From Candidatus Norongarragalina meridionalis (GTDB taxonomy: Archaea; Micrarchaeota; Micrarchaeia; Norongarragalinales; Norongarragalinaceae): a DNA stretch of 64,000 nucleotides. The notes beneath the pieces are model-generated. The model saw only the letters and a program-made list of their open reading frames with translations, did no database searches and was not told the DNA's origin. Location of the stretch: assembly GCA_902384935.1 (NCBI GenBank), contig CABMDO010000020.1, positions 1-64,000 on the forward strand, in the 5' to 3' direction. Both the position numbers and the translations under genes were made by a program. Shown here in pieces: positions 1-9,466 of this stretch (the first letter of the stretch is position 1; every line of letters starts with the position of its first letter).

Positions 1-2
1 CG

Positions 3-3000
3 GGTTACTCTCCCGCCGCTCAGACCGACGGGACGTGGGAAAACTCCATCAACGTCAAGTGCGGCGCGGACGGAACCGCAAGCGGCTCGTTCGTGATGGA
101 AGCGAGGAGGCTCGCCGCCGACGCGGAACTGGATTTGGACGTGCTTGGCCAGAAGGCGACGGAGCCTTCGTTCGCAAAGCAGCTGTTCCTGCGCGTGGTG
201 AGCGAAACCGCGCCCTCGTTGACGGTTACGTTCGTTCCGAAATCAATAGTCGCTCTCGCGTCAACGCAGATGAAATTCACAGTCAAGGACCAGTTCGGCG
301 CCGGCGTATCGGCGGCGCACATAACAGTGGGAAACGAGAACGCGGATTTGATCGCAGGCAACGCGCTCGAGGCGACCGAGACGGAAGTTCCCGGCGAATA
401 CGTCGTGGACGGCGTCCAGCCGCAGGGAATCGGAACCATCGATTACCTCGTGGAAGCCGAAGGGTTCAAGAAGGCGAAGGGGACGTTCGCAGTTCTTCCG
501 CCTGCGAAGATTCTCGAAGTGACTCCCGCGAAACTGCAGGCAAGCGTCGATTCCGAAAGCATTGCGGCTATTTCATTCACTGTTGCGAACAAGGTTTCCA
601 ACGCGGTGACTGTGCGCGTTACAGCGCTTGCGCGCGGAAGCCCGCCGCAATTCACCGACATGTATCCTTCGCCCGCCACGTTTACGATCGGTGGCGAAGA
701 GACGCGCGACGCCGAACTCGTCGCAGGGCTTAACAACCTCGTGCTCCGCGTCTCGAACAAGCCCCAGACGCTCAACGAGAACGTCGAGGGCGTGCTGCGC
801 GTAACCGCGCGCATCGGACGCGTTTCGCAGAACATAGACGTGCCGCTCTCCGTCAAGACGTCGTTCAAGCAGCAGTCTCTCGACGATGTTTGGGACGCGA
901 GCGCCACGGAACTTTCTTTTGACTTGAACACCGAAACCGGCAATTCACAGGTGCAGACGCTCACCGTCTCGAACAACGGGCCGTATCCGCTGCTCATCAA
1001 TCAGGAGAACACGATGAAGGGCGCGTTCGCGATGCCCCTGTCCGCGATTATAGCTTCCGGCGAGAGCGCGGACTTCGCGGTCATATCTTCGATTGCGCAG
1101 GACGTTTCGCGCTCCTGCTTCATAGAGGACGGCACGAACGAAGGAGTCCTCTCCCTATACGCCTCGTTCCAGGGAATCACTTCCAAGAAAACAGTCGGGC
1201 TTTCATCCAAGATAACGAGCACGGCGACGTGCGCACCCGACGGCGGTTTCTCGCTCGGATTGCCCGCGGACGTGCGCCTTACGCTGCCTTCGGGCGCGAA
1301 ACAGAAACAGAACGCCGACGGCTCGACAACGGTGAAGCTGCCTGCCGACGATTCCCTCATGCTTTTCGCCGCAGGCGCGTCTTTAACCGCCGCGGAAGCG
1401 CAGGTTCCGATGAACATACCGATGGTCGTTCCGCCGCAGTGGGTTTCGTCGCTCGGCAACGGCGCGTGGCGCCTTGTTTTGCCAGTGCAGGCGCAGATTG
1501 CGATTCCCGCGGACACGACGCCGCAGTCGCAGCCCGACAGCACCGTGCTCCTGATACTCGGCGGCGCGCAGCTCGTGCTTCCCGCAGGCACGCCGATTTC
1601 GCTGAATCCGTCCGGCGAACGCGTTGCAATGGTGGCGCCGGGAATGCCGATTATTTTCCAAACACTTCCGTTCACGTCTTTGCTTGAAATGCTTGCGCCG
1701 AACAGCGTCGAGGTTTCGCTTCCGATTGAAACAACGCTAATCATGCCGCCCGGAACCATCGAGGTTAAACAGCCGGACAGCGTTTCGCCGATTGCGGTGC
1801 CTCAGGGCTCGAACGCTTTCTACGGCACGAACCAGCAACTCTCCTCGTTCGGCTACAACCCGAAAGTCGTTAAGCTGCCCGACGGAAACGTGCTCGCGTT
1901 CACGCAGGAGGCGACTTCGAAAACCGACGCTTCGGGATTGCTGCAGGTTACGATTCCAGCTGATGCACAGTTCCTAGTGCCCGGAGGATTCGTCGCTTTC
2001 AGCCAGGCTCCGACAACGGTTCTGGATGCGGCAACTACTCTCGATTTCGCCGACAAGGAGGGAGCTTTTGTTCTTCTGCTTCCGATGCCCGCGGTGTTTT
2101 CATACGGCGCGGACGAGGCGACGCTGACGCGCGATTCCGTGAACAGAAAATACACAATAATGGTGGGCAGGAACGCGGCGATGCAGTTCATCGTCGAGCC
2201 CACGCCCACTACGCAAACGGGTTCGAGCAGGAAGGCGCTTGGAATACCCGCGATGTCGCCGATTACCGTGCTTTACGGAGGAGCGGCTGCCGAGCTTGAA
2301 AACCCGACGGATGTTTCCGCCTGCCCCGAGACTTTCAAAAGCGAACAGGCGACGCTCATGGACTTCCCAACCGGAACGCATGCGTCTACCGACGGTGCCA
2401 ACCTCGTTCTTACGCCCGCCGAGTGCAACGACGCGGCGAAGATAACCGTAGTGACTAAGGACGGACAGGAACTCTACACCTCGCCCGCTGCGTTCAAGGT
2501 AATAGTCGCGGGAGGGAAGATTTCCAAGGGAGCTCCTGAAGATGAATCCGCGAAAACCGTGAACGTTCCCGCGAAGGCGCTTATTACTTTTAAAATATGC
2601 TCGAAGGGCGACGATGAACTGAAAAAGGCGACGCTCTCCGTGCCCGGACAGGCGGACATAACCCTTCCCGCAACCGCGACGTGGAAAGGAGATACGGACG
2701 TGTCGCTCGGCGGAGTGAAGAAGGTTTCAATCAGCGTGGGCACGCGCCAGCTCGACATATCCAAGACCGATAAACTTTCCTTCGAAACGTCCCTGCCCGG
2801 CACGCCGCTGCTGAAGGACCCGAAACGCACGGACAAAGTCGTGCTTCCGCCGTGGTCCAAGATTTCCTACGTGCCGTACTGCGACAAGGCGAGCACGGGC
2901 AAGCTGTCCGTTAAAGTCGAACGCAACGTGCTCGATGCGTCGGACACGAGCACGGAGCACCAGCCGCTCGCGTACGATTGGGCCGAGGTTTCCGCCAACG

Positions 3001-6000
3001 GAAAACAGCCGATAGACATCGAAATTTACGACGACAAGGCTACTGTAAAAGTAAACGGCAAAGCCGAGGACTACGCCATTTCGTCCGAGATGCAGGCGCG
3101 CGACGTCGCCGCGCTCGCGCAGATATGCGTCGAGAACAAGGGCGTCACCACCATCAGCTTCCTGCAGCCTACGCTGGAGGGCACGAAGGGAAACGGAGAT
3201 TTGCTTAGGGAGGCGCTTCCGAACGACGTCGACCACATGCACTTCCTGCAGCAGGAGGAGGCGGGCAAGCAGCTGCTAAGCATCGCGCCGAAACCCGGAT
3301 TCCCGTGCCACACCTTCCAGCTCGAGATGGTGATTCCAGACGCGGCGAAGGACGCGGACCTGTGCATAAAGGAGGACTACAAATCCGAGGGATACCTCGT
3401 GCTGAAGGGCACTGGAGAAAAAGGAGTCGCGCTTGAGCGCAAGATTCCGATAAGGCTGACGCTGAAGGCGGGCAACTGCGGCAACAAGAACAAGGACAAG
3501 GCAATCAAGGACTTCGACGGAGTTGTCGCGTCCTACTCCAAGGACGAGCTCAGCATAGACGACGAGGCGTACAAGCAGATGTCCTTCAAGCAAGCGGGGC
3601 ACTGGCGCTATCTCTCGTTATTGAACAACCGCGACGAGGCGGTTACGCTCACTGTGCGCGGACAGGGAACAACAATGGATTGCACGTGGAAGCGCTCGAA
3701 ACCCGATGAGGCGCTCGAACCCCTCCAAACAGGAGTGAAGATGGAAGCCGGAGAAGCGCGCGTCTACAAGTGCGTAGGAAAGGCGAGCGGCGACTACGTG
3801 ATAACCTTCACGGGAGACCAGAGCGGAAAAACAGTCGACAAGAACGGGAAGCAGGTTGTTTTCGTGAAGAACATCATCGTGAAGGTGTGGGACGCTTCCG
3901 CCTACGCGAGCATATACACGGACACGCCGCTGGGCAGCGTTTTCGTGAGCGAGAAATACATGGTTGCGGAGTATCCCGACGCAACTAAGGGCGAAACCGC
4001 TCCTGCGGAAACGAAGCCCGTTACGCCTGCGGCGCCTGCGAAGAGCTCGCATTCTGGCGAAGCAACCGTGTCGCTCGCCGACGCCGCCAAGGACGCGCCG
4101 AAGGAACTCGGGCAGGTGGACGGCTACGACAGGGCGATGTACGACATATGCCGCAATTACTTCTGCACTTATTCGGAAACCGAAGCCGCGTTCCGTTCCT
4201 TCCTGCAGCTGTCGCTGATGTCGCTCGACGACAAGACAAAGGACGAGGCGTCGCTCAACCGCCTGTGCTCGCATCTTCCCGAAGGAAAACAGGCGTTCCA
4301 GCGCTCCGCGGTTATACAGATGACTAACACGCTCACCGAGTTCGGCGGAACCAAGCGCGACTTCATGAAAATCGTGAACGACGGAATCGGGAAAGCCGGG
4401 ACGGTCGCAACCGGAGCGGGATTCGACGGCGTAAAGCTCGACACGCAGACAAGCGGGAACGAACTGCGCGGTTGCGGCGTATACGTCGTAACCTCGACAG
4501 CCGACTTGAAATGCGCCAGCAAGGGCAGCACCGTCGCATCGTGGAGAAACAAGATTGCGTTGCAGGTTTCCGTGCGCAAAATCGCGGACTGCCCCGTCAA
4601 CGTCGCGAACGCGGCGTTGCTTACGGCGGAAGAACCCGAACAGTTCGTCGGAAAGCAGAGGATAGGGCTCGGCTCCGTCGACTTCAGCGCGCTCGGAAGC
4701 ATCACCAACCCCGGCAAGCTCGTAACCGATTTGCTGAGCAAAGGATTGGTGCAGTTCAGCCCGTACTCGGACGACAACGACGCCAACGACGCGCTCACCG
4801 CCGACGCGCTGCGCGGCGCGCTGTTCGGAAAGGACTTCAAGAAGGAATGGGTGCGCGACGGAACCGTCGTGCGCTACAACGACGCGCCGTTCTGCCTGAA
4901 GGAAGCTGGGCTGCGCGGCGTGGAGCTCGGCGCGGTTTCAGGCACTATCATAGGCACGTCGCTCGCGATACACGCTGCCGAAGCCGGCGCAACAATGGGC
5001 GTCAGTTCGCTCTCGACAGGCAAGGCGCTGATAGAGGCGGGCTCCAAGATAGCGCTCACGTGCGGCATCGGCGCGGTTACCATCGAAGGCATATCGTCCT
5101 CGCTGCAGAAGACGAAATTCAGGGAATGCAACGCGCTCAACGACTGCGGCTACGGAGTGATGGCGGCGAGCTTCGATGTCGCGTTCAACAGCATACCGAT
5201 GGGCACCGTCACCGCGGATGTGCTCGCCAACCGCATACTCACCGACGCCGCGTTCATCACGCTCGGCTCGGTCGGAGCGGGCGTTCTCGAAGGCACGACG
5301 GGCACGGAAGTTTCGATGCCCGTCGCCTATGCGGGAGGGCGCGTTGCCCGCAATTTGGTGATGATGCCGATTGCCCCGACCAGCAGGCTCTACAACTGGA
5401 AGATGGGAGCGATGTACGGCATGACGTCGACTGAAGCGGCGATGGCGGCAACCGCGGCGGCATATTTCGGCGGTCCTGCAAGAATGGGCACGCTGCAACA
5501 GTTCATACTGAGCAAGGAAACGGCGAACTTGGATAAGCTGGGATTAAGCGCCGAGACGAAAATCGACCCCACTAACTTCAAGCCCTACTTGTACAAAAAC
5601 CTCGGCTACGACCCCGCCAAATTCTCGGCGCTTGCAACCACGGGATTGCAAAGCAACGACGAGATGTTCAACTTCCTGAACTCACTTACCGATAAGGAAC
5701 GCGCCGCGTTGGCGGACAAGGCAGCGGAGATAAAGAAATTCGCAGAAGTGGAAAAAATCGACGACTTTACGTCGCGCCTGAGCAAGGTCGGCGGCGTAGA
5801 CGCCGAATTCGTCAACTCATACAGAGGCTCCCTTAACTCGCTGTTGAAGCAGCCTGGAAACTACGAGCAATTCGTCGAGCGCGGCCTGCTTTCCTCGACC
5901 ATGGTTGGCGAGATGGGCACCGCCTTCGGCAGGGCGCCGACGTTCGGCGAGTTCACGTCGCTCAGGGGCAAGATAGCCGCGGGAAGGATTACATCCGCAC

Positions 6001-6536
6001 GCGGACTCGGTTCGCTCGATGAAGCGCTTACATTAGGCGCCGACACCGCCAAGAAGCCCGGCGTAATAAGCAGGGCGGGAAGCTTCCTGAAGAAAGTCGG
6101 AATGGGCGCGATACCGATACTCGCGGCGGCGCTGTTCCACGTGGAATTCCGCCCGTACAGGGCGGAGCTCAACGACCAGGTGATAAGCCACTACGTCGTC
6201 ACGACGACTCGCGGCTCCGCGTTCGCGGATTTGCCGACGATTTACTCCTACTGCCAGAAGGGCACGAGCGACCAGAAATGCCTCGACGCTCCCAGCGCGG
6301 AGATTTCACAGGTGTGCGCCGCGGACGACGCGGGATGCGTCAAGATAGCCGAGGCGAACAACCTCGCCGGAGTCAAGGGCTATACTCTCTTCGTCACGAT
6401 AAACGACGACAAGCTGAAGCCGAAGCGCAAGGAACTGCTGAGTTCGCTGTTCGAACCGAACGAGCCGCCGCTGAACCCCGAGGGCGACGCGGCGAAGGCA
6501 TTCAGCGGATTCAAGGTGGAAGTGGTGAACAAATGA
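3..6536 (+). CDS. Giant putative surface protein, 5' end outside window
   Basis: The frame is open from the first base of the window (first full codon at 3) to TGA at 6534, giving at least 2177 residues; the true start lies upstream. I do not recognise the family. The N-terminal two thirds look all-beta and are rich in Thr, Val and Pro. Around 1240-2170 many short strands end in Leu-Pro-x-Gly/Asp or Val-Pro-x-Gly, suggesting a short-period beta repeat. Cys residues become frequent after about 2300. Gly/Ala-rich hydrophobic stretches at about 4930-5480 and 6080-6135 could insert in or lie on a membrane. Its stop overlaps the ATG of the next gene (ATGA), indicating an operon with the PsbP-like protein. 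Inference: secreted or cell-envelope protein; no enzymatic motif seen. Confidence 0.85.
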   Translation, partial: GYSPAAQTDGTWENSINVKCGADGTASGSFVMEARRLAADAELDLDVLGQKATEPSFAKQLFLRVVSETAPSLTVTFVPKSIVALASTQMKFTVKDQFGAGVSAAHITVGNENADLIAGNALEATETEVPGEYVVDGVQPQGIGTIDYLVEAEGFKKAKGTFAVLPPAKILEVTPAKLQASVDSESIAAISFTVANKVSNAVTVRVTALARGSPPQFTDMYPSPATFTIGGEETRDAELVAGLNNLVLRVSNKPQTLNENVEGVLRVTARIGRVSQNIDVPLSVKTSFKQQSLDDVWDASATELSFDLNTETGNSQVQTLTVSNNGPYPLLINQENTMKGAFAMPLSAIIASGESADFAVISSIAQDVSRSCFIEDGTNEGVLSLYASFQGITSKKTVGLSSKITSTATCAPDGGFSLGLPADVRLTLPSGAKQKQNADGSTTVKLPADDSLMLFAAGASLTAAEAQVPMNIPMVVPPQWVSSLGNGAWRLVLPVQAQIAIPADTTPQSQPDSTVLLILGGAQLVLPAGTPISLNPSGERVAMVAPGMPIIFQTLPFTSLLEMLAPNSVEVSLPIETTLIMPPGTIEVKQPDSVSPIAVPQGSNAFYGTNQQLSSFGYNPKVVKLPDGNVLAFTQEATSKTDASGLLQVTIPADAQFLVPGGFVAFSQAPTTVLDAATTLDFADKEGAFVLLLPMPAVFSYGADEATLTRDSVNRKYTIMVGRNAAMQFIVEPTPTTQTGSSRKALGIPAMSPITVLYGGAAAELENPTDVSACPETFKSEQATLMDFPTGTHASTDGANLVLTPAECNDAAKITVVTKDGQELYTSPAAFKVIVAGGKISKGAPEDESAKTVNVPAKALITFKICSKGDDELKKATLSVPGQADITLPATATWKGDTDVSLGGVKKVSISVGTRQLDISKTDKLSFETSLPGTPLLKDPKRTDKVVLPPWSKISYVPYCDKASTGKLSVKVERNVLDASDTSTEHQPLAYDWAEVSANGKQPIDIEIYDDKATVKVNGKAEDYAISSEMQARDVAALAQICVENKGVTTISFLQPTLEGTKGNGDLLREALPNDVDHMHFLQQEEAGKQLLSIAPKPGFPCHTFQLEMVIPDAAKDADLCIKEDYKSEGYLVLKGTGEKGVALERKIPIRLTLKAGNCGNKNKDKAIKDFDGVVASYSKDELSIDDEAYKQMSFKQAGHWRYLSLLNNRDEAVTLTVRGQGTTMDCTWKRSKPDEALEPLQTGVKMEAGEARVYKCVGKASGDYVITFTGDQSGKTVDKNGKQVVFVKNIIVKVWDASAYASIYTDTPLGSVFVSEKYMVAEYPDATKGETAPAETKPVTPAAPAKSSHSGEATVSLADAAKDAPKELGQVDGYDRAMYDICRNYFCTYSETEAAFRSFLQLSLMSLDDKTKDEASLNRLCSHLPEGKQAFQRSAVIQMTNTLTEFGGTKRDFMKIVNDGIGKAGTVATGAGFDGVKLDTQTSGNELRGCGVYVVTSTADLKCASKGSTVASWRNKIALQVSVRKIADCPVNVANAALLTAEEPEQFVGKQRIGLGSVDFSALGSITNPGKLVTDLLSKGLVQFSPYSDDNDANDALTADALRGALFGKDFKKEWVRDGTVVRYNDAPFCLKEAGLRGVELGAVSGTIIGTSLAIHAAEAGATMGVSSLSTGKALIEAGSKIALTCGIGAVTIEGISSSLQKTKFRECNALNDCGYGVMAASFDVAFNSIPMGTVTADVLANRILTDAAFITLGSVGAGVLEGTTGTEVSMPVAYAGGRVARNLVMMPIAPTSRLYNWKMGAMYGMTSTEAAMAATAAAYFGGPARMGTLQQFILSKETANLDKLGLSAETKIDPTNFKPYLYKNLGYDPAKFSALATTGLQSNDEMFNFLNSLTDKERAALADKAAEIKKFAEVEKIDDFTSRLSKVGGVDAEFVNSYRGSLNSLLKQPGNYEQFVERGLLSSTMVGEMGTAFGRAPTFGEFTSLRGKIAAGRITSARGLGSLDEALTLGADTAKKPGVISRAGSFLKKVGMGAIPILAAALFHVEFRPYRAELNDQVISHYVVTTTRGSAFADLPTIYSYCQKGTSDQKCLDAPSAEISQVCAADDAGCVKIAEANNLAGVKGYTLFVTINDDKLKPKRKELLSSLFEPNEPPLNPEGDAAKAFSGFKVEVVNK

Positions 6537-7114
6537 AGGCGTTCTGGTGGTTCCTCATAGCAGCGCTCCTGCTCGGCGGATGGTATTACTGGTACGGCGG
6601 CGCTTCGCAACTCGACAAGTACGCCGCCGAGAGCGACGAGATGAAGCAGACGGCGATGGTGGCGGCTTACGAAGCCCAGAAGCCCGTTGATTTCGTCTCG
6701 TTCACGGACCCGTATTACGGGTTCACGGTCAAATATCCCGTCGGGTTCGTGGCGGACTTCGGATACGTCGGCAACCCGCGATTCAGCGCGAAAGCCGCCA
6801 TGGGCGAGAACGCCGAGGTGATACAGGCGGACGCGGTGGAGCTTCCGCTCAGCTCGTTCTCGTTGAACCCGGATTTGGGGATTACCATCTCGAACAAGCA
6901 AACTACGAAGATAGCGGGAAAAACCGCGACTGTTTACGACGCCATGATTGACGACAGCCTGTTCGGAAGGACGCTTTACGGCAGGTGGGCGGCTATTGAC
7001 TGCGCCCTGGCGAACGGCACGAAATACACGCTCGTGATAACCGGCGCCGTTTCCCCGTCGCTGACAAGCGATTTAAGGATGCTCGACTACGTGATATATT
7101 CGGCAACGTGCTAA
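6533..7114 (+). CDS. Membrane-anchored PsbP-like protein
   Basis: 193 residues starting at an ATG that overlaps the stop of the giant surface protein. The N-terminus is a single hydrophobic anchor (about residues 4-22, Trp/Tyr-rich). The remainder opens with a Phe-x-Asp-Pro-x-Tyr-Gly-Phe-x-Val-x-Tyr-Pro segment, the usual first strand of PsbP-like domains, and continues as an alternating-strand domain with two Cys (one at the C-terminus). Role unknown. The translational overlap with the upstream gene suggests an extracytoplasmic partner or chaperone of the giant protein; that is inference. Confidence 0.8.
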   Translation: MKAFWWFLIAALLLGGWYYWYGGASQLDKYAAESDEMKQTAMVAAYEAQKPVDFVSFTDPYYGFTVKYPVGFVADFGYVGNPRFSAKAAMGENAEVIQADAVELPLSSFSLNPDLGITISNKQTTKIAGKTATVYDAMIDDSLFGRTLYGRWAAIDCALANGTKYTLVITGAVSPSLTSDLRMLDYVIYSATC

Positions 7115-7116
7115 AC

Positions 7117-8883
7117 ATGGCAAAACGCGGATACCTGGCGCGCTCTCATTCGCTTACCGGATACGAGGGCAGGATGATAGAGACGCCTGTTTTCGCGCCG
7201 CTCGACAACCTTCTCGGAAAGAACGCCAAAAAGCTCACGTGGCGCTCGATTTTCAGGCGCAAGGCGCTGAAAGAGCGGATTGCGGAGGACGGCGAAAAGC
7301 TTTCGCGCCTAAGAATCGAGGAGAAGCGCGAACTGCTGGAGCACATGCTTAGGACATCCGGAAAAGTCATGAGCGAGGCGGACGTGAAGCGCATCGCCAA
7401 CGAAATCGCGGGCAGCCCGCAGAGGTTCAGGGACGTTTTCACGAGCAAGGAATTCGTTGATGCGATTTACAAAAAGGCGGCTTTCGGGCCGCTCAAGCTC
7501 CGCGGCGGGTACGTCCCGACTACGGAGCGCATACTCAAGATAGACCCGCACGACGTCGTCGGCGCGCTCTGGGCGCGCATGATGCCGGCGTCGAGAATCA
7601 GGACGACTCAGCAGGACGAGCCTCGGCTGTTTCCTGAGGAAGGCGGCGGGCAGGCTGAAGGCGCGGAAGGAAAACCTACTGCGATGGGCGGTGGCGGAGG
7701 GTTCGCTGGCGGGAACGTCACAACCAAGGGAAGATACAACTTCGTCGGCGCGAACATAGAAGGCGGCGTAAGGATATTCGAAGGGATAAAGCCTTCGGAC
7801 CTCCAGACGATTTTTGCCGCATTCGCGCACTCGCAACAGGTTGCCGCAGGCGCGGCGACGGTGCAGCAGACGCAGACGGAAGCATCACGCTTGATCAGAA
7901 AGGGAAAAGCGCCGAAAACGAAACTCCCGCCCGGCTATCTCGAGTACAGGGCGAGCGTCATTCGGCAGCAACGGAAGGCGCAGCCAACCGTGGCAGGCAC
8001 CAGCCTCGTGCCGGTTGCGCAGGCGCCCAAGCCTAAATATCCGGATTTGCTGCGTTTCCTCGGCATGAAGGCGCCGACGTCGGCGGTATACCCCGAATAC
8101 GCTCAGATGGTTTCGGAACTGCGCGAATTGTACGGATACAAACCGGGAGACATCGTCCCGCTTCCGGATGCCGTCAGGGCGTCGATGGGCTTGCCGCCGC
8201 TCGGAACCGGAACAAAGGGAATTCCGATGACTACGGCGGATGAAATCAGGCGCGCGATGCGCTTCGACGACGTCAGGCGCAAGAAGGCGATGAACCGCGA
8301 CACGATTTTCGGAATGCTGCCGATGTTTGGAAGGGCGCCCGGCGGCTCGTTCATGAGCGGCGCCGTTCGAGAGGATCGCGGCAGGCCGACAACTGCTGAA
8401 AACGCCGAGGCTGCGGAATACGCCGAAAAGCTGGCCGCGAGGCTGGGCAAGAAGCCGCCGGTTGAAGGCGGAGTGCTTGAACTCGACAGGGCGCGGAAAG
8501 CGTCGGGCCGCGGTTTGCAGATGGAGGACCTCGTCACGCTCGGCAGCGCGACGGGCGACCCGAGAAAGCTCAGGGCGATAATCGGCTCGGAAACGTCGAC
8601 GCCCGAAATGAAGGGCGCGGCGGAAAGGGCGCTAGCCTCCCTGGAAAAACAGAGAATAAGGGAGGAAACGACTAGGCGGATAACCGACGACATTGCGATC
8701 AGGGAAATCGACGCTATTCTCGGCTCGGAACGGCCGATTACGGATGCCGACATAAAGAGGATCAGCGAAATGGGCAACAATCCTGCGCTGACTGATAGGA
8801 TGAGGGCGCACGCGCTAGAAATCGCCATGAAACTCGCCCGCAGGCGGGTCATTAACGCCAGGATGAAGGAAACCTACGGCTAA
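7117..8883 (+). CDS. Hypothetical protein, 588 residues
   Basis: I do not recognise this protein. The ATG at 7117 lies three bases after the preceding stop; a GTG at 7108 would add three residues and overlap that gene. The N-terminal 150 residues are charged and helical. A Gly-rich linker (around 7670-7720) precedes a short Gly/Asn segment, followed by Pro/Arg-rich low-complexity sequence and a helical, highly charged C-terminal 150 residues. No signal peptide or membrane segment is visible, so it is probably cytoplasmic. Its position suggests co-transcription with the two genes before it. Confidence 0.75.
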   Translation: MAKRGYLARSHSLTGYEGRMIETPVFAPLDNLLGKNAKKLTWRSIFRRKALKERIAEDGEKLSRLRIEEKRELLEHMLRTSGKVMSEADVKRIANEIAGSPQRFRDVFTSKEFVDAIYKKAAFGPLKLRGGYVPTTERILKIDPHDVVGALWARMMPASRIRTTQQDEPRLFPEEGGGQAEGAEGKPTAMGGGGGFAGGNVTTKGRYNFVGANIEGGVRIFEGIKPSDLQTIFAAFAHSQQVAAGAATVQQTQTEASRLIRKGKAPKTKLPPGYLEYRASVIRQQRKAQPTVAGTSLVPVAQAPKPKYPDLLRFLGMKAPTSAVYPEYAQMVSELRELYGYKPGDIVPLPDAVRASMGLPPLGTGTKGIPMTTADEIRRAMRFDDVRRKKAMNRDTIFGMLPMFGRAPGGSFMSGAVREDRGRPTTAENAEAAEYAEKLAARLGKKPPVEGGVLELDRARKASGRGLQMEDLVTLGSATGDPRKLRAIIGSETSTPEMKGAAERALASLEKQRIREETTRRITDDIAIREIDAILGSERPITDADIKRISEMGNNPALTDRMRAHALEIAMKLARRRVINARMKETYG

Positions 8884-8892
8884 GCGGAACTT

Positions 8893-8971
8893 AAAATAAA
8901 AGAAAAAGAAAGGCACGCTTCTGCACGCCGCATCCCGCGGATGCGGCAAACAGGGCGCGCCTTCTGTTTGC
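8893..8971 (-). terminator. Double-hairpin and T-tract terminator downstream of the pilin
   Basis: Read on the minus strand after the pilin stop: an 8-bp perfect stem (8946-8953 with 8964-8971), then a 9-bp perfect stem with a 3-base loop (8927-8935 with 8939-8947), then a T-rich run at 8893-8910. This fits an intrinsic terminator for a highly expressed pilin. The second stem resembles the palindrome at 21212-21233, so it may also be a dispersed repeat. Confidence 0.55.
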
Positions 8972-8976
8972 TTAAC

Positions 8977-9372
8977 TTAAGATGCTTTCACGAAACCGGT
9001 CTCGTTGTGATCGGTTCCGCCCGTGACCGAGTACGTCAGGTATACGTCAACCTGCGTACCGGCTGTTCCTCCGACCGGCCACGTACACGTGAACGAGTCG
9101 GTTACGCCGATGCTCGTAGCGGTGCACGTCGTCGGATACGATATCGTAAGCGGGCGTCCCGCGGAGTTGCCCAGCGTTATCGACGTCGTAGTGGCCGTCG
9201 TGTTGTAGTCAATGCACTGGAAGTTCGCGAAACCTCCGCACTGTTTGCTGGACGACCACTTGTTCGGGTTGAATATCCCGAAATACCACAATACCGCTGC
9301 GATGATGACTATGGCAAGGATTGCCCAGCCGTACGTCACCAGATACTCCAACGCACTTTGTCCTCTCTTCAT
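8977..9372 (-). CDS. Type IV pilin-like subunit with class III signal peptide
   Basis: 131 residues. The start is the ATG at 9372 preceded by AAGAGGT seven bases upstream; an upstream in-frame extension to 9450 lacks such support. The protein begins MKRGQSALEYLVTYGW, a textbook class III signal (basic residues, Gly, then Gln-x-x-x-Glu-x-x-x-Leu) followed by about 18 hydrophobic residues. A PibD/EppA-type prepilin peptidase would cut before Gln. The remainder is a small Thr-rich beta domain with four Cys and one or more Asn-x-Ser/Thr sequons. It follows the platform and ATPase genes on the same strand but has its own promoter and terminator, as expected for a major subunit. Confidence 0.9.
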   Translation of the reverse strand: MKRGQSALEYLVTYGWAILAIVIIAAVLWYFGIFNPNKWSSSKQCGGFANFQCIDYNTTATTTSITLGNSAGRPLTISYPTTCTATSIGVTDSFTCTWPVGGTAGTQVDVYLTYSVTGGTDHNETGFVKAS

Positions 9373-9439
9373 CCGATCGACCTCTTTTGGTTTTTGCAAA
9401 AACCTTTGTTTTACCTCTTTAGCGATAATCCTCGGCGCC

Positions 9440-9447
9440 TTTAAAAA
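9440..9447 (-). promoter_or_regulatory. TATA box of the pilin gene
   Basis: TTTAAAAA lies between the platform gene and the pilin. Transcription would begin near 9418, giving a leader of about 45 bases that contains the pilin Shine-Dalgarno AAGAGGT (9380-9386). Confidence 0.45.
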
Positions 9448-9466
9448 CATGCTGTTTAAAGGGGCG

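Noticed and set aside
35-733. Arg-rich open frames overlapping the giant gene and many others
   Set aside because: High GC produces long shadow frames; their products are Arg/Ala-rich without motifs and lie opposite or across real genes.
9373-9450. N-terminal extension of the pilin to 9450
   Set aside because: The ATG at 9372 has a good Shine-Dalgarno and begins the class III signal directly.
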